64,000 nucleotides of DNA from Methanolobus sediminis (lineage in GTDB: Archaea > Halobacteriota > Methanosarcinia > Methanosarcinales > Methanosarcinaceae). A program made the position numbers and the translations under genes. The stretch spans positions 124,001 through 188,000 of the forward strand of contig NZ_CP133592.1 of the NCBI RefSeq assembly GCF_031312595.1. The letters are read 5' to 3'. Positions 46,257 through 54,526 of this stretch are shown piece after piece (within the stretch, counting starts at the first letter, position 1; every line of letters begins with the position of its first letter). Under the pieces are notes generated by a model, which made no database searches, had not been told where the DNA came from, and saw nothing but the letters and a program-made list of their open reading frames with translations.

Positions 46257-46556
46257 ATATGTTGCTTCAAAGAAAACAAAAAATAATCATAAATGGACTC
46301 TGTAGAAAACCTACTTCAATTTTTATTTTAGCATATTAATTTAAAAAGAATAAATCCCCTGAGTATTACTCACCACAGAAAACACAAAGGTGATTATTGT
46401 GTTTGTTCCAGATTGAAAATCTGGAACTCCCATTAAATCTCTGATTTAATGGCTTGTCTAATAAGTACTTAAAGATGGAAAGGTTAGAGGTGTAGCTAAA
46501 TTTGAGTATAAATGTCTGAAATTCTACACTCTGTGATTGTACTACCATTTTTAACT
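46257..46556. other. Intergenic region with a solitary element end
   Basis: This 300-base stretch holds GGACTCTGTAGAAAACC at 46296-46312, matching the GGCTCTGTAGAAA element end followed by about 25 bases resembling a MITE end in reverse orientation. No second end is seen nearby, so it is probably a truncated MITE. Further on is an inverted pair around ATTAAATC/GATTTAAT (about 46432-46449). A 64-codon minus-strand frame has no ribosome site and is not called. Confidence 0.45.
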
Positions 46557-47411
46557 TCATAAAAAAGAAACAGGACTCTTATTCAGTCTTTCTGCAAGGT
46601 GCTCTTTTGAAAAGAACATTTTCCGATCATATGCAATGATAACAACAGCCACAATTATTAGAATAATAGTCTCGATACACTTTGTGTTCTGGGTTATATT
46701 CAGTAGTTCCTGGGACATATTAACAATGAAGTGAAAGACCATGGCAGCAATGATGCTTTTCCTGTTCTTTATGCAGATCCAGCTGATTATTATTCCCATT
46801 GGAATGATGCTAACAAAAAAGTTCACACCGTACCAGAAGCTTTCATTGAATATCTCGTACTGGTAGGAATTGTTGACGAATATCAGCGGAAAATGCCAGA
46901 ATGACCATAGTACACTAAAAATAAGCGATGCTGTAAAGTAAGTATAGCGACTCTGCAGGCTGTCGAAGGCATAACCTCGCCATCCGAGTTCTTCAAAGGT
47001 GGCTGCAAGCAGGAGAATCAACAATGCGGGGATGCTTCCTGCAGAAAAAGAGAAACCTTCCGCAAACTGAAATTGTGATGCAGTTTCTCCGAAAAAAAGG
47101 GAAATTAGTATTGATATAAGAACTGACAAAGGCATTAACAAAATAAATACAGGCATAATCTTTGGCTGTATTAACCTGATATTAGTAAGCCTGTTAATAA
47201 AATCATTTTTCAAATCCACATTCTTTGAACGGTAAATCATAATAAGAGATATTAGAAATGGTGTCATAAGCCCTGGAAGCATTATAAGCATGTATAAGCC
47301 GCTTCCACCATCATGAAAGCTCAAGTATGCTCCTGCAAACCAGAGAATATAGGTTACGATAAAGGTTGAAAGATAATAGATGCCGGGTTTGTATTTGTAA
47401 TTAGGTAGCAT
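46557..47411 (-). CDS. CPBP family intramembrane metalloprotease-like protein
   Basis: The 284-residue membrane protein has about eight helices and the Rce1/CAAX-protease signatures: EELGWRGYAFDSL (glutamate pair of motif 1), FWHFPLIF (motif 2) and FHFIVNMSQ (motif 3). CPBP proteins cleave prenylated or other membrane proteins, or act in bacteriocin self-immunity; the archaeal substrate is unknown. It stands alone, between the remnants of a small element and a long inverted repeat. Confidence 0.87.
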   Translation of the reverse strand: MLPNYKYKPGIYYLSTFIVTYILWFAGAYLSFHDGGSGLYMLIMLPGLMTPFLISLIMIYRSKNVDLKNDFINRLTNIRLIQPKIMPVFILLMPLSVLISILISLFFGETASQFQFAEGFSFSAGSIPALLILLLAATFEELGWRGYAFDSLQSRYTYFTASLIFSVLWSFWHFPLIFVNNSYQYEIFNESFWYGVNFFVSIIPMGIIISWICIKNRKSIIAAMVFHFIVNMSQELLNITQNTKCIETIILIIVAVVIIAYDRKMFFSKEHLAERLNKSPVSFL

Positions 47412-47546
47412 TATTTTTCCAGATATGTAATTGTTAGAGTATTATAATTAGAATAACTTGAATGTATATATAAAGTAAATCTGTCTTTTGATTTTTTAAA
47501 ATATATCATTTTAGCAGTCCAAAAATGAAATCTATCATTAAGCAAA

Positions 47547-47635
47547 AAGTAGAAGTTCGCTTTTTTGGACTGACCTATTATCCAAAAACAATTAGAGGGG
47601 GTAATAGGTAACGCCAAAAAACCGAACTTTTACTT
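47547..47635. repeat. Nested long inverted repeat (89 bases)
   Basis: Outer arms 47547-47568 (AAGTAGAAGTTCGCTTTTTTGG) and 47614-47635 pair almost completely, and inner arms 47573-47583 (ACCTATTATCC) and 47599-47609 (GGGTAATAGGT) pair at 10 of 11. The fold would be a single long imperfect hairpin in a 325-base gap between two minus-strand genes. It may be a MITE, a structured leader or a terminator. The loop carries a GAGGGGG tract. No coding frame of note is present. Confidence 0.55.
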
Positions 47636-47736
47636 AAAATAAGATATGTCCGCAGGATTTGAGAAAGGAAAAAATGAACTGATGTGATATTTCTAAATGT
47701 TACCCGCTAGAAAAGAACAAAAACTAAGTAATTTCA

Positions 47737-48369
47737 CTAAAAACTATTTACAGGTAGTCTATTTCTTTTCACTATAAGCCAGGTACTTAGTGAAAGTTCC
47801 GCAACAGCCATTGTTAACATAATAATTACCCCAAGTGTTTCAGGTAGATGGAGATCCACAAAAAATACAATATATGTAAACGATGCAAATATCAACAATA
47901 TACCAAGGCTTTTCGGGATATATCCTGACTTGAAGACCGAATAACCAAGTACAAAGATATGTAAGGCAAAAAATATGTATCCGATAAGTTTTATGGATGC
48001 ATAGACATACACATTGATAATTTGGAATACTAGAGCAAAGATACCGATTACAAGAATACCAGCGTATAGTAATCTAAGAGCTGCTGTAATCGACGCGAGA
48101 GTCTTGTTTGCTTGTTTAAGCACTACATAAAGTGTGAGACCAATAATAGAATCACACGCAAGTACGAGTAGATAACCAACAACAGCAAAACCAAATAGCC
48201 TCCCATTAGCCTCAATATCCCTGGCTAAAACTGCAGTATCTCCGGGTATTACAAAATTAGCTAAAAGAAAATCATCAACTAAGGTTACAATGAAAACCGA
48301 GGTTATAAACGCAATCCCTAAAACCATTGCCGCTTTGCTTGGCGATAAATCAGTGATATAATTTTTCAT
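47737..48369 (-). CDS. DUF4386 family membrane protein
   Basis: The 210-residue protein has six hydrophobic helices and the DUF4386 pattern: an N-terminal PSKAAMVLGIAFI segment, LLYAGILVIG and the C-terminal half with LGYSVFKSGYIPKSLG. The family's function is unknown; members are common in bacteria and methanosarcinas. AGGGGT precedes the ATG. No neighbour suggests a role. Confidence 0.75.
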   Translation of the reverse strand: MKNYITDLSPSKAAMVLGIAFITSVFIVTLVDDFLLANFVIPGDTAVLARDIEANGRLFGFAVVGYLLVLACDSIIGLTLYVVLKQANKTLASITAALRLLYAGILVIGIFALVFQIINVYVYASIKLIGYIFFALHIFVLGYSVFKSGYIPKSLGILLIFASFTYIVFFVDLHLPETLGVIIMLTMAVAELSLSTWLIVKRNRLPVNSF

Positions 48370-48742
48370 TTAAACCCCTAAACAATAAAAATATCTCACC
48401 CATGATATATAGTTTTACAGACAGATGTCAATAGTCTTTTCTCACAGCAGGAGTACGCAAGTTCAAGTTTCCTGTTTCCCTAATCCTTTTTTAATTTCCT
48501 GAAATGTATTCCTTCCTACTTTCCTAAATTGAGCTTGCTTTTCGTCTTGTCAGGTATGTATGAACGCTTAAAGCTTCTTAACTCTCAACTTCTTTTTCAT
48601 GTAAGATAATTTATATATCACGAATAATTTCAGTACCAGTAGCTACTATTGGAACTTCACTTCAAGTTAAGTATAAATCACTGCAAACCAAATTTAAAGT
48701 GATGTGGAATTGACCTGAATTTCATATCATGGGGGCAATTAA
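48370..48742. promoter_or_regulatory. Divergent intergenic region upstream of the PEF-CTERM genes
   Basis: In this 373-base gap a TATA-like AATTTATATATCAC lies at about 48608-48621, some 120 bases before the first PEF-CTERM gene, implying a leader of about 100 bases. No gene was found. Confidence 0.4.
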
Positions 48743-49240
48743 ATGAGAAACAAATTAGCTATACTATTTTGCCTAGTGGCATCTTTGGTACTGGCAACAT
48801 CTATTGGAGCCGCTGCACCACTGGCAGCAATAGATATTGAGAAAGCAACCAATGGTTATGATGCTGATGCTGCACCGGGTCCTGAGATAGAAGTTGGTGA
48901 CCCGATAACATGGACCTATATTGTTACAAATATTGGTATTGAACCTCTGGACAATGTTATTGTTACAGATGATCAGGGTGTTGTTGTAAGTTGTCCATTG
49001 ACCACACTTCTACCTGGTGAAACCATGCAATGTACAGGCTATGGTACAGCTGTAGTTGGTCAGTATGCAAACTTAGGTACAGTTGAAGCTACGGATCCTT
49101 CAGGATTTCAAGTGTCTGATAGTGACCCTAGTCACTATAATGGTGTTGAGGATAATGAGATCCCAGAGTTTCCAACTATCACTTTACCGGCAATTGCAGT
49201 TATTGGTCTGGCATTGTTCTTCCAGCGTAGAAAGGCTTAA
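48743..49240 (+). CDS. PEF-CTERM surface protein with DUF11-like domain
   Basis: The 165-residue protein has a signal peptide (about 1-27), one beta-sandwich domain of the DUF11 type (about 30-135; GDPITWTYIVTNIGIEPLDN, LLPGETMQCTGYG) and a C-terminal sorting signal: IPEFPTITLPAIAVIGLALF then QRRKA. This is the PEF-CTERM tripartite signal, which in archaea is believed to be recognised by a dedicated archaeosortase for removal and surface anchoring. Two Cys (in SCPLT and MQCTG) may form a disulfide. The sortase is not in the window. It is followed by a terminator and a second protein with the same type of tail. Confidence 0.85.
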   Translation: MRNKLAILFCLVASLVLATSIGAAAPLAAIDIEKATNGYDADAAPGPEIEVGDPITWTYIVTNIGIEPLDNVIVTDDQGVVVSCPLTTLLPGETMQCTGYGTAVVGQYANLGTVEATDPSGFQVSDSDPSHYNGVEDNEIPEFPTITLPAIAVIGLALFFQRRKA

Positions 49241-49253
49241 TAATTAATTGATT

Positions 49254-49269
49254 GGAGGTTTTATCCTCT
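49254..49269 (+). terminator. Terminator after the first PEF-CTERM gene
   Basis: GGAGG-TTTTAT-CCTC forms a short hairpin followed by TATCTATTTTATT. The same hairpin with its surrounding sequence recurs at 49961-49976 after the second PEF-CTERM gene. Confidence 0.5.
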
Positions 49270-49506
49270 ATCTATTTTATTCTATGTAAAATCACTTTAT
49301 CAGCAGGCTATTCCATAATTCTAATCTTTCCCTAACATGTGCATTCATAGTAAACGTTTTATCAGCTTCAGCATTCTTCTTCATGTAGTGCAATGTACCT
49401 TTAGAGAATCCTTATCTCACTGGTTCTAAAACAAAGCTATTTATGCGGGGAAATCGAAACTTTATATAAACATACTGTATGAGTGTGTTTGTGTGGGGGT
49501 ACGAAA

Positions 49507-49947
49507 ATGAAAATCAAACAAAGTATACTAGTCAGTTTTGGAATGTTTTTATTATTGTTGGCCGTGGGGACTTCAGCAGCAATAGCTCCAATAAACTACC
49601 CGCCAGTAGCAGATGCAAATGGACCATATGAAGGTTGCGTAGGTTCAACCATAACCCTCGATGCCACTGGTTCCTATGATCCAGATGGATATCCTTTAAC
49701 ATATGAGTGGGATCTCGACAACGACGGGGAGTATGACGATGCTACGGGTATGTATGCCTACTATACATGGAATAGTGTCGGCACATATGATGTAGGTCTC
49801 AGGGTTACCGATAACAGTGGAGCCTGTGACATTTACGTCGCCCGTGTAATAATCAATAACTGTGGAATTCCAGAATTCCCAGCCATTGCTCTCCCAGTAG
49901 TTGCAATTCTTGGACTGGCATTGTTCTTTCAGCGTAGAAAAGACTAA
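49507..49947 (+). CDS. PEF-CTERM surface protein with PKD domain
   Basis: The 146-residue protein has a signal peptide (about 1-25), one PKD domain (about 30-115; ADANGPYEGCVGSTITLDAT, SYDPDGYPLTYEWDLDNDG, YTWNSVGTYDVGLRVTDN) and a PEF-CTERM tail (IPEFPAIALPVVAILGLALF, QRRKD). PKD domains act in adhesion or surface structure. I choose the ATG at 49507 with GGGGG as ribosome site; a GTG eight codons upstream also opens the frame. A TATA-like CTTTATATAAAC at 49461-49472 provides its own promoter. Tail and 3' flank are close copies of those of the preceding gene. Confidence 0.85.
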   Translation: MKIKQSILVSFGMFLLLLAVGTSAAIAPINYPPVADANGPYEGCVGSTITLDATGSYDPDGYPLTYEWDLDNDGEYDDATGMYAYYTWNSVGTYDVGLRVTDNSGACDIYVARVIINNCGIPEFPAIALPVVAILGLALFFQRRKD

Positions 49948-49960
49948 TAAATAATTGATT

Positions 49961-49976
49961 GGAGGTTTTTATCCTC
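49961..49976 (+). terminator. Terminator after the second PEF-CTERM gene
   Basis: GGAGG-TTTTTAT-CCTC hairpin followed by a T-rich tract, a copy of the one at 49254-49269. Confidence 0.5.
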
Positions 49977-50039
49977 TATCTATTTTTATTCTATGAAAAA
50001 TCAGTTTATCAGTATTCTTTTTCATGTAATGTACCCTTA

Positions 50040-50392
50040 GATAGTTCTGAAAACGGTCAGGTAGGGACTTTTGCGGTGGTTCAGGTATTCTTTGACCTTA
50101 AAAGAGATGATGATGCTAGGAGCGATAGCCATGATTCCTTTAAGGTAAAGAAAGAGGAAGAGAATCAAAGGATTATACCGCAGAAAAATGGTATGGGAAT
50201 TTGACAAAGAATTGTATCACAGAAATCTGGTTGAAACGATGTTCTCTGTCCTGAAAAGGAAATATGGTGAAGAAATAAGAGCAAAAAGGTATCGGAATCA
50301 ACTAAAATAAGTTAAATTCAAACTATTAGTGCATAACCTTGACAGGTATGTCAAGGTTATACTGTTGTCAAAATGATGCTTTCTACAGAGCC
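50040..50392 (+). pseudogene. Decayed IS transposase 3' fragment with right terminal repeat
   Basis: From about 50107 the frame encodes the C-terminal end of an IS5/IS4-like DDE transposase of the type common in methanosarcinas: LGAIAMIPLR, then KGLYRRKMVWEFDKELYHRN, VETMFSVLKRKYGE and LLVHNLDRYVKV. Two in-frame stops (TAA at 50146-50148 and 50308-50310) and the absence of the N-terminal two thirds show it is dead. A perfect 12-base inverted repeat (50333-50344/50349-50360) lies near its end. The fragment ends with TTCTACAGAGCC at 50381-50392, the same terminal sequence as the MITE copies nearby. Confidence 0.75.
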
Positions 50393-50453
50393 TAAAAAGG
50401 AAAGCTTCAGCTTTCCCACTATTTCATAATCCTGTCCTGAATCCTTTTTGAAC

Positions 50454-52025
50454 TTATCCCAGAGCTTGCCTTAATTTACCCATTTTTGTAATAGATGAGC
50501 AAAACAGTTGTGATACTTCCTCATCCATATGATCCCCCGTCTTGAGAAGCTCAGGCTGCATCATTTCCAGAAGAATATTATATGAAGGGTCAGGACTTGC
50601 CTCAATATCCAGAATATCTTCCAGTATCTCAATATCTTTATTGACCTCTTTCAAGCATGCTTCTGAAAGGAAGCGGGATGCAACATTGAGATTCAGGTAT
50701 CGTGATGCGAGATCAAGATCGCCCTTTAGAGATGAATAATATTTAGTAAGTAACTTATCAAAAGCTTTTTCTCCAAGTTCCCTTCTGGTATCTTCAAGAG
50801 CAAGGCCAGTGCCTATGAACTCCGGTGGCAGGCCTATGGAATAAAGAGCACCCGTGAATTTAATAGCCCTTGGCAGATTCAGGCCTTCGGCCGGCATGCT
50901 GCTTTTAAGTTCTTTTGCAATGTCACTGCGACAAAGACATGTTATGCCGGAGATATCCAGAGCAGTCCTGGAATATCCATTCCTGCCCTTGTTCAGCAAA
51001 CGGTCCCGTTGCTGTGGAAGTAGTTCAGCGATCCTGTTCACTGTCAGGGCCAGTTCTCCGAGAATTCTATTATATCTTGCTCCGAATATCCCCATGATAT
51101 TAACCATTTCTTCTTTCTCTTCGACTGAATATATGTCGGGTATCTCCGGAAGTCTTTCTTTTGCAAGTTTTACCAGAGCTTTTGCATCCCCTTTATCGTT
51201 GTCATGTCGGATAGCTGACTGAAGAGTAATGGTCCCTATGCCCTTATACTCATTGAAGAAATTTTCTGCATTCTTCAGATCAAGATGCCCTCTGAAAGGA
51301 AGGGATCCTGCTCCCAGGATAACACCCGTCCTTGTGTCGATCTCAGTGTTCAATTCCGCAATTGAATTGATGGCATATTTACATGAAAGCGCACTTACAA
51401 CATGACCAAAAGATAAAGCTGAGTCAGACTTTCCCAGGAAGACCCTGAACTTTTCAGGAGCCGTTCCAAAATGCTCATCCCAGGAAAGTATAGTTTCCTT
51501 TGTCAGTTCCTTTGCATGCAGCAGTGCAGGAGCATCCTCTATTAGAGGAACAATGCGTGGAACATCCATTGATGAACCAAACTCTTTTTTTGCAAGATCA
51601 CTTACATCAACCATGTGCTGTTGGGCTTCAATGATCTCCCTGACAGATTCAGTCATCGGATGTACGAATTCATCAATAGCCTGCACATCCGAATATTCAA
51701 GTGCCATCTGGTTAGCCTCGGCAATGGACATCATAACCATTAGTTGCCTGAATCGATTTTCCTGAACTGCACTCGGAGCCCTGGGAGTGATAAAAAAGTC
51801 TTGACCCGGAACAAGATCCGTTTCTTCTATGAATTTTGATACTATCTGGACATTCTGATGATAAGGTGTCGCCTTACCTTCATAATCCGGCATATATTCA
51901 TCACAGCCGAATATGGTTGCAGCCTCCAGAGCTTCTTCAGGCTCTTCCTGTGTTGAGACGTACTTTGATGCAGTGTCCGGGTGCTGGGTGCACATTATTT
52001 TTGGATGATCGTTATTCTTGTTCAT
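50454..52025 (-). CDS. ppcA: Phosphoenolpyruvate carboxylase, archaeal type
   Basis: This enzyme carboxylates PEP to oxaloacetate, which methanogens use for the partial TCA path. The 523-residue length and sequence (PKIMCTQHPDTASKYVSTQ, FFITPRAPSAVQENRFRQL, VFLGKSDSALSFGHV, KGIGTITLQSAIRHDND) match the small archaeal PEPC family rather than the 900-residue bacterial type. A GAGAGGA ribosome site precedes the ATG. Upstream, TTGTAAAC occurs three times on the plus strand (52100, 52117, 52288), a possible regulatory site. Confidence 0.95.
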   Translation of the reverse strand: MNKNNDHPKIMCTQHPDTASKYVSTQEEPEEALEAATIFGCDEYMPDYEGKATPYHQNVQIVSKFIEETDLVPGQDFFITPRAPSAVQENRFRQLMVMMSIAEANQMALEYSDVQAIDEFVHPMTESVREIIEAQQHMVDVSDLAKKEFGSSMDVPRIVPLIEDAPALLHAKELTKETILSWDEHFGTAPEKFRVFLGKSDSALSFGHVVSALSCKYAINSIAELNTEIDTRTGVILGAGSLPFRGHLDLKNAENFFNEYKGIGTITLQSAIRHDNDKGDAKALVKLAKERLPEIPDIYSVEEKEEMVNIMGIFGARYNRILGELALTVNRIAELLPQQRDRLLNKGRNGYSRTALDISGITCLCRSDIAKELKSSMPAEGLNLPRAIKFTGALYSIGLPPEFIGTGLALEDTRRELGEKAFDKLLTKYYSSLKGDLDLASRYLNLNVASRFLSEACLKEVNKDIEILEDILDIEASPDPSYNILLEMMQPELLKTGDHMDEEVSQLFCSSITKMGKLRQALG

Positions 52026-53102
52026 AGACTATATCCTCTCTGGCACATGAACCATTTTCAAATTGCTCAGACCTTAAAGAGCAATTCTGAACCCAGGTAT
52101 TGTAAACCTTTCACAATTGTAAACGCGCCAGTCAGTAACTGGTTTTCATACATATAAGTATTCCTCCCCGAAGGACGAAACAACAAGAAAATACATGTAC
52201 AGACACTTAGTTCTGAATATAACACCAGTATAATGAAGAATTATTAGAGACCTTATAATCAGATGAGATGATATGATCAGGAAAGTATTGTAAACCTCTC
52301 ATATAAAAGGATAAAAAACTGGCTCGGTAGAAATCCTATAATTCAAGCGATTATGGGAGTAAATAATTTTTCAATATGTTGCTCAAAGTCGTGATTCTTT
52401 TTGCCAAATTTTTGCTATAGATAGTGATTTCAATAGTTTTTCTACAGAGCCGTTCATTTTTACCTTAAAATGGATGCAATTTCCAGCAAATTACACCCGA
52501 CTTTACCCGTTGAACCCTTATTTTTATAAGAATAATGCTCATCCATCAAATTCTATTAAGCTATTTTTGGGTATTTTTTGCTTGAAAACAAAATGAAATC
52601 GATTTAAGAGGCTATTTAGAAGATTCGGCAATGCTGTCAAATTCTTTGTCCAAAAAATGGGCAAAAATCAGAAAAAACAAAATCTAGTGACTTATGTGGT
52701 ATTGTCAAATTGATGGCAAAAAATGGAAAAATTTATAAAAATAAGCATGAAGAAAGAGAATATGCTAGCAATCAATTAGAGGAAAAAAGATACACATAGA
52801 TTAATTAGAATCGAAACTAAAAAGAGAGATTCAGTTGCTCAAAAATAAAACTGTCAAAATGGGGTTAAAATATGTTATCTTTAGTCTATATATGTAGTAG
52901 CATTTAATAAGGCATATATAGTTTAAACAACTCCATTTTTATGAATAGCCATTTAAAAAAACTGGCTCTTTAATTGAGATAATTTGTTTGTATTGCATAG
53001 AATATGAAAGACTCTGGCAAGTCTGGATGAACAAAACTTGAAACTAAAAGTGATTTATCTAAATTCATATTCTATTATTACATAATTTTATCAAGGAAGT
53101 TC
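52026..53102. other. Gene-poor, AT-rich region
   Basis: These 1,077 bases hold no credible gene. Contents: TATTGTAAACCTYTCA twice (52098-52113 and 52286-52301), a MITE at 52321-52451, and a long AT-rich stretch leading to the repeat-protein gene. Short frames occur but lack ribosome sites. The region may be remains of mobile DNA. Confidence 0.45.
52321..52451. mobile_element. MITE copy 1 (131 bases)
   Basis: The element begins GGCTCGGTAGAAATCC and ends TTTTTCTACAGAGCC, giving imperfect terminal inverted repeats of about 13 bases. The interior (AATTCAAGCGATT, ATATGTTGCT, CTATAGATAGTGATTTCAATAG) is about three quarters identical by eye to the copy at 54294-54430 in the same orientation. No target duplication was recognised. 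The ends equal those of the transposase fragment at 50392, which probably belongs to the mobilising IS family. Confidence 0.7.
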
Positions 53103-54308
53103 GTGTCAAAAGCAGTTTTGGTGGGTGGAAATCTAATGGTAACAATGACAATTATTTTTCTCATTTTTTTATTAATCGTTGGACTTGTAATTGGTTTTTT
53201 GCAATTTGAATTTGTAGACAAAAAAATGAATGGTCTGGAAGAATGGTTCCATTCAAAAAATTTAGAAACTGATAAAGAAGATATTAGTTTTTTTTCACTT
53301 CAGAATTTTGTCGGGCTAAGTTCTTCTTTTATACTCAAAATATTTGAACGAATCAATAATGTAACTGATGTCCGACTAAAAAAGGCGTTGAAAATCGATT
53401 CATTATTGATCTTAAGTTCAATAAGTGCAGCAGCAATTTATTATTTTGTGCACTTAATGTTAACAATTACTCAGATTGTACCTGCCTATGTCCTAGCAAT
53501 TCTATTGGCATTTTCATTGGGGCCAATAATAGGATTCACAAAAATAGAGTTTGCAGAGTCAATCATTTTTCGTATTGAAAATTGGTTATTTGGAAAAAAA
53601 GCAGAATACGAAACCAGAGATATTAATTATTTTTCCCGTGATAAACTCCTCCAAATTGTCTCTTATAGTGTTATCAAAGTCTTTAAGCTCATTGATAACA
53701 TTCAGGATCGTCGATTGAAGGCTGGCCTTAAACTGGATTCAGTTTTTCTTGTTGTGTTAACTATATCAGGTGTTGTACTTACAACTGTATCTGTAATTGT
53801 TTTTGTAGTGATTTTGGTATTAACTCTGTACCTTATAGGTGAATTACTTGAAATGTGGTATCGTCACCAAAAGGGTTTGCCTCTGTTTCCAAGAAAAGAT
53901 ACTGAATATTATGAAGTTAAAACCAGTTTTTGGGACAAGTTCACAGGCAAAGATAGAAAAACAGTTTACAATATGGAAGGAAACAAGGTCGCAGACGTTA
54001 GTACCGGGTTTTGGGATGAGACATTTGGAATAGACAGGCAGACTATAAAAGATGCAGAAGGAAACAAGGTTGGAGATATTAGTACCGGGTTTTGGGATAA
54101 GACATTTGGAATAGACAGGCAGATCATAAAAGATGCAGAAGGAAACAAGGTTGGAGACATTAGTACCGGGTTATGGGATGAGACATTTGGAAACGACAGA
54201 AAGATTATACGAGATGCAGAAGGAAACGAGGTAGGAGATATAATCCCGACTCATACGGATGATAAAATAGTGAGCATTAAAAAAAATGATGAAGAAGAGG
54301 TTTTGTAG
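53103..54308 (+). CDS. Membrane protein with duplicated N-terminal half and four 27-residue C-terminal repeats
   Basis: I do not recognise the family. The 401-residue protein has hydrophobic helices at about 10-35, 100-120, 130-150 and 215-250. Its N-terminal half is an internal duplication of about 115 residues: EEWFHSKNLE...DISFFSLQNF...RLKKALKIDS matches ENWLFGKKAE...DINYFSRDKL...RLKAGLKLDS. The C-terminal part has four near-identical units with the pattern STGFWDETFGIDRQTIKDAE then GNKVGDI. The GTG start has an AAGGA ribosome site. The last three codons (GTT TTG TAG) lie in the end of a MITE, so the native C-terminus may have been lost. Confidence 0.7.
   Translation: MSKAVLVGGNLMVTMTIIFLIFLLIVGLVIGFLQFEFVDKKMNGLEEWFHSKNLETDKEDISFFSLQNFVGLSSSFILKIFERINNVTDVRLKKALKIDSLLILSSISAAAIYYFVHLMLTITQIVPAYVLAILLAFSLGPIIGFTKIEFAESIIFRIENWLFGKKAEYETRDINYFSRDKLLQIVSYSVIKVFKLIDNIQDRRLKAGLKLDSVFLVVLTISGVVLTTVSVIVFVVILVLTLYLIGELLEMWYRHQKGLPLFPRKDTEYYEVKTSFWDKFTGKDRKTVYNMEGNKVADVSTGFWDETFGIDRQTIKDAEGNKVGDISTGFWDKTFGIDRQIIKDAEGNKVGDISTGLWDETFGNDRKIIRDAEGNEVGDIIPTHTDDKIVSIKKNDEEEVL
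53919..54242 (+). repeat. Four tandem 81-base coding repeats
   Basis: Units start at 53919 (divergent), 54000, 54081 and 54162. The last three are nearly identical at DNA level, which points to recent expansion. Each encodes 27 residues in frame. Confidence 0.85.
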
Positions 54309-54430
54309 AAATCCTCTTAATTCAAACGATTTGGCAAGTCAATAAAACTTCTATATGTTGCTTAGAATCGTGAGTATTTTTGCATAAATTGTACTATAGA
54401 TAGTGATTTCAATAGGTTTTTTACAGAGCC
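54294..54430. mobile_element. MITE copy 2 overlapping the end of the repeat-protein gene
   Basis: The left end is degenerate (GAGGTTTTGTAGAAATCC), the right end TTTTTTACAGAGCC. The interior matches the copy at 52321-52451, including CTATAGATAGTGATTTCAATAG. The TGTAG of its left end supplies the TAG stop of the upstream gene. Confidence 0.65.
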
Positions 54431-54463
54431 AAAAAATTAAGAGCAAATTTTCTAAAAAAGACT

Positions 54464-54498
54464 AAAAACCTGCCATTATCAACAGAAGGCAGGTTTTT
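54464..54498. terminator. Strong bidirectional terminator at the end of the cys cluster
   Basis: AAAAACCTGCC (54464-54474) and GGCAGGTTTTT (54488-54498) form an 11-bp stem with a 13-base loop, with A and T tracts on either side so that it can act on both strands. It lies 28 bases after the cysN stop. Confidence 0.7.
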
Positions 54499-54526
54499 AA
54501 CTATATATCAATTCAACTCGATCAAT

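Noticed and set aside
46366-46560. Small minus-strand gene between the receptor-like gene and the CPBP protease
   Set aside because: No ribosome site and composition of decayed intergenic DNA near a truncated element end.
49959-50204. Gene at the start of the transposase relic
   Set aside because: Its frame differs from that of the recognisable transposase sequence and it begins in the PEF-CTERM terminator; it is a chance frame over the pseudogene.
53919-54242. Tandem 81-base repeats as a possible CRISPR array
   Set aside because: Units are contiguous without spacers, are in frame with a membrane protein and encode 27-residue protein repeats.
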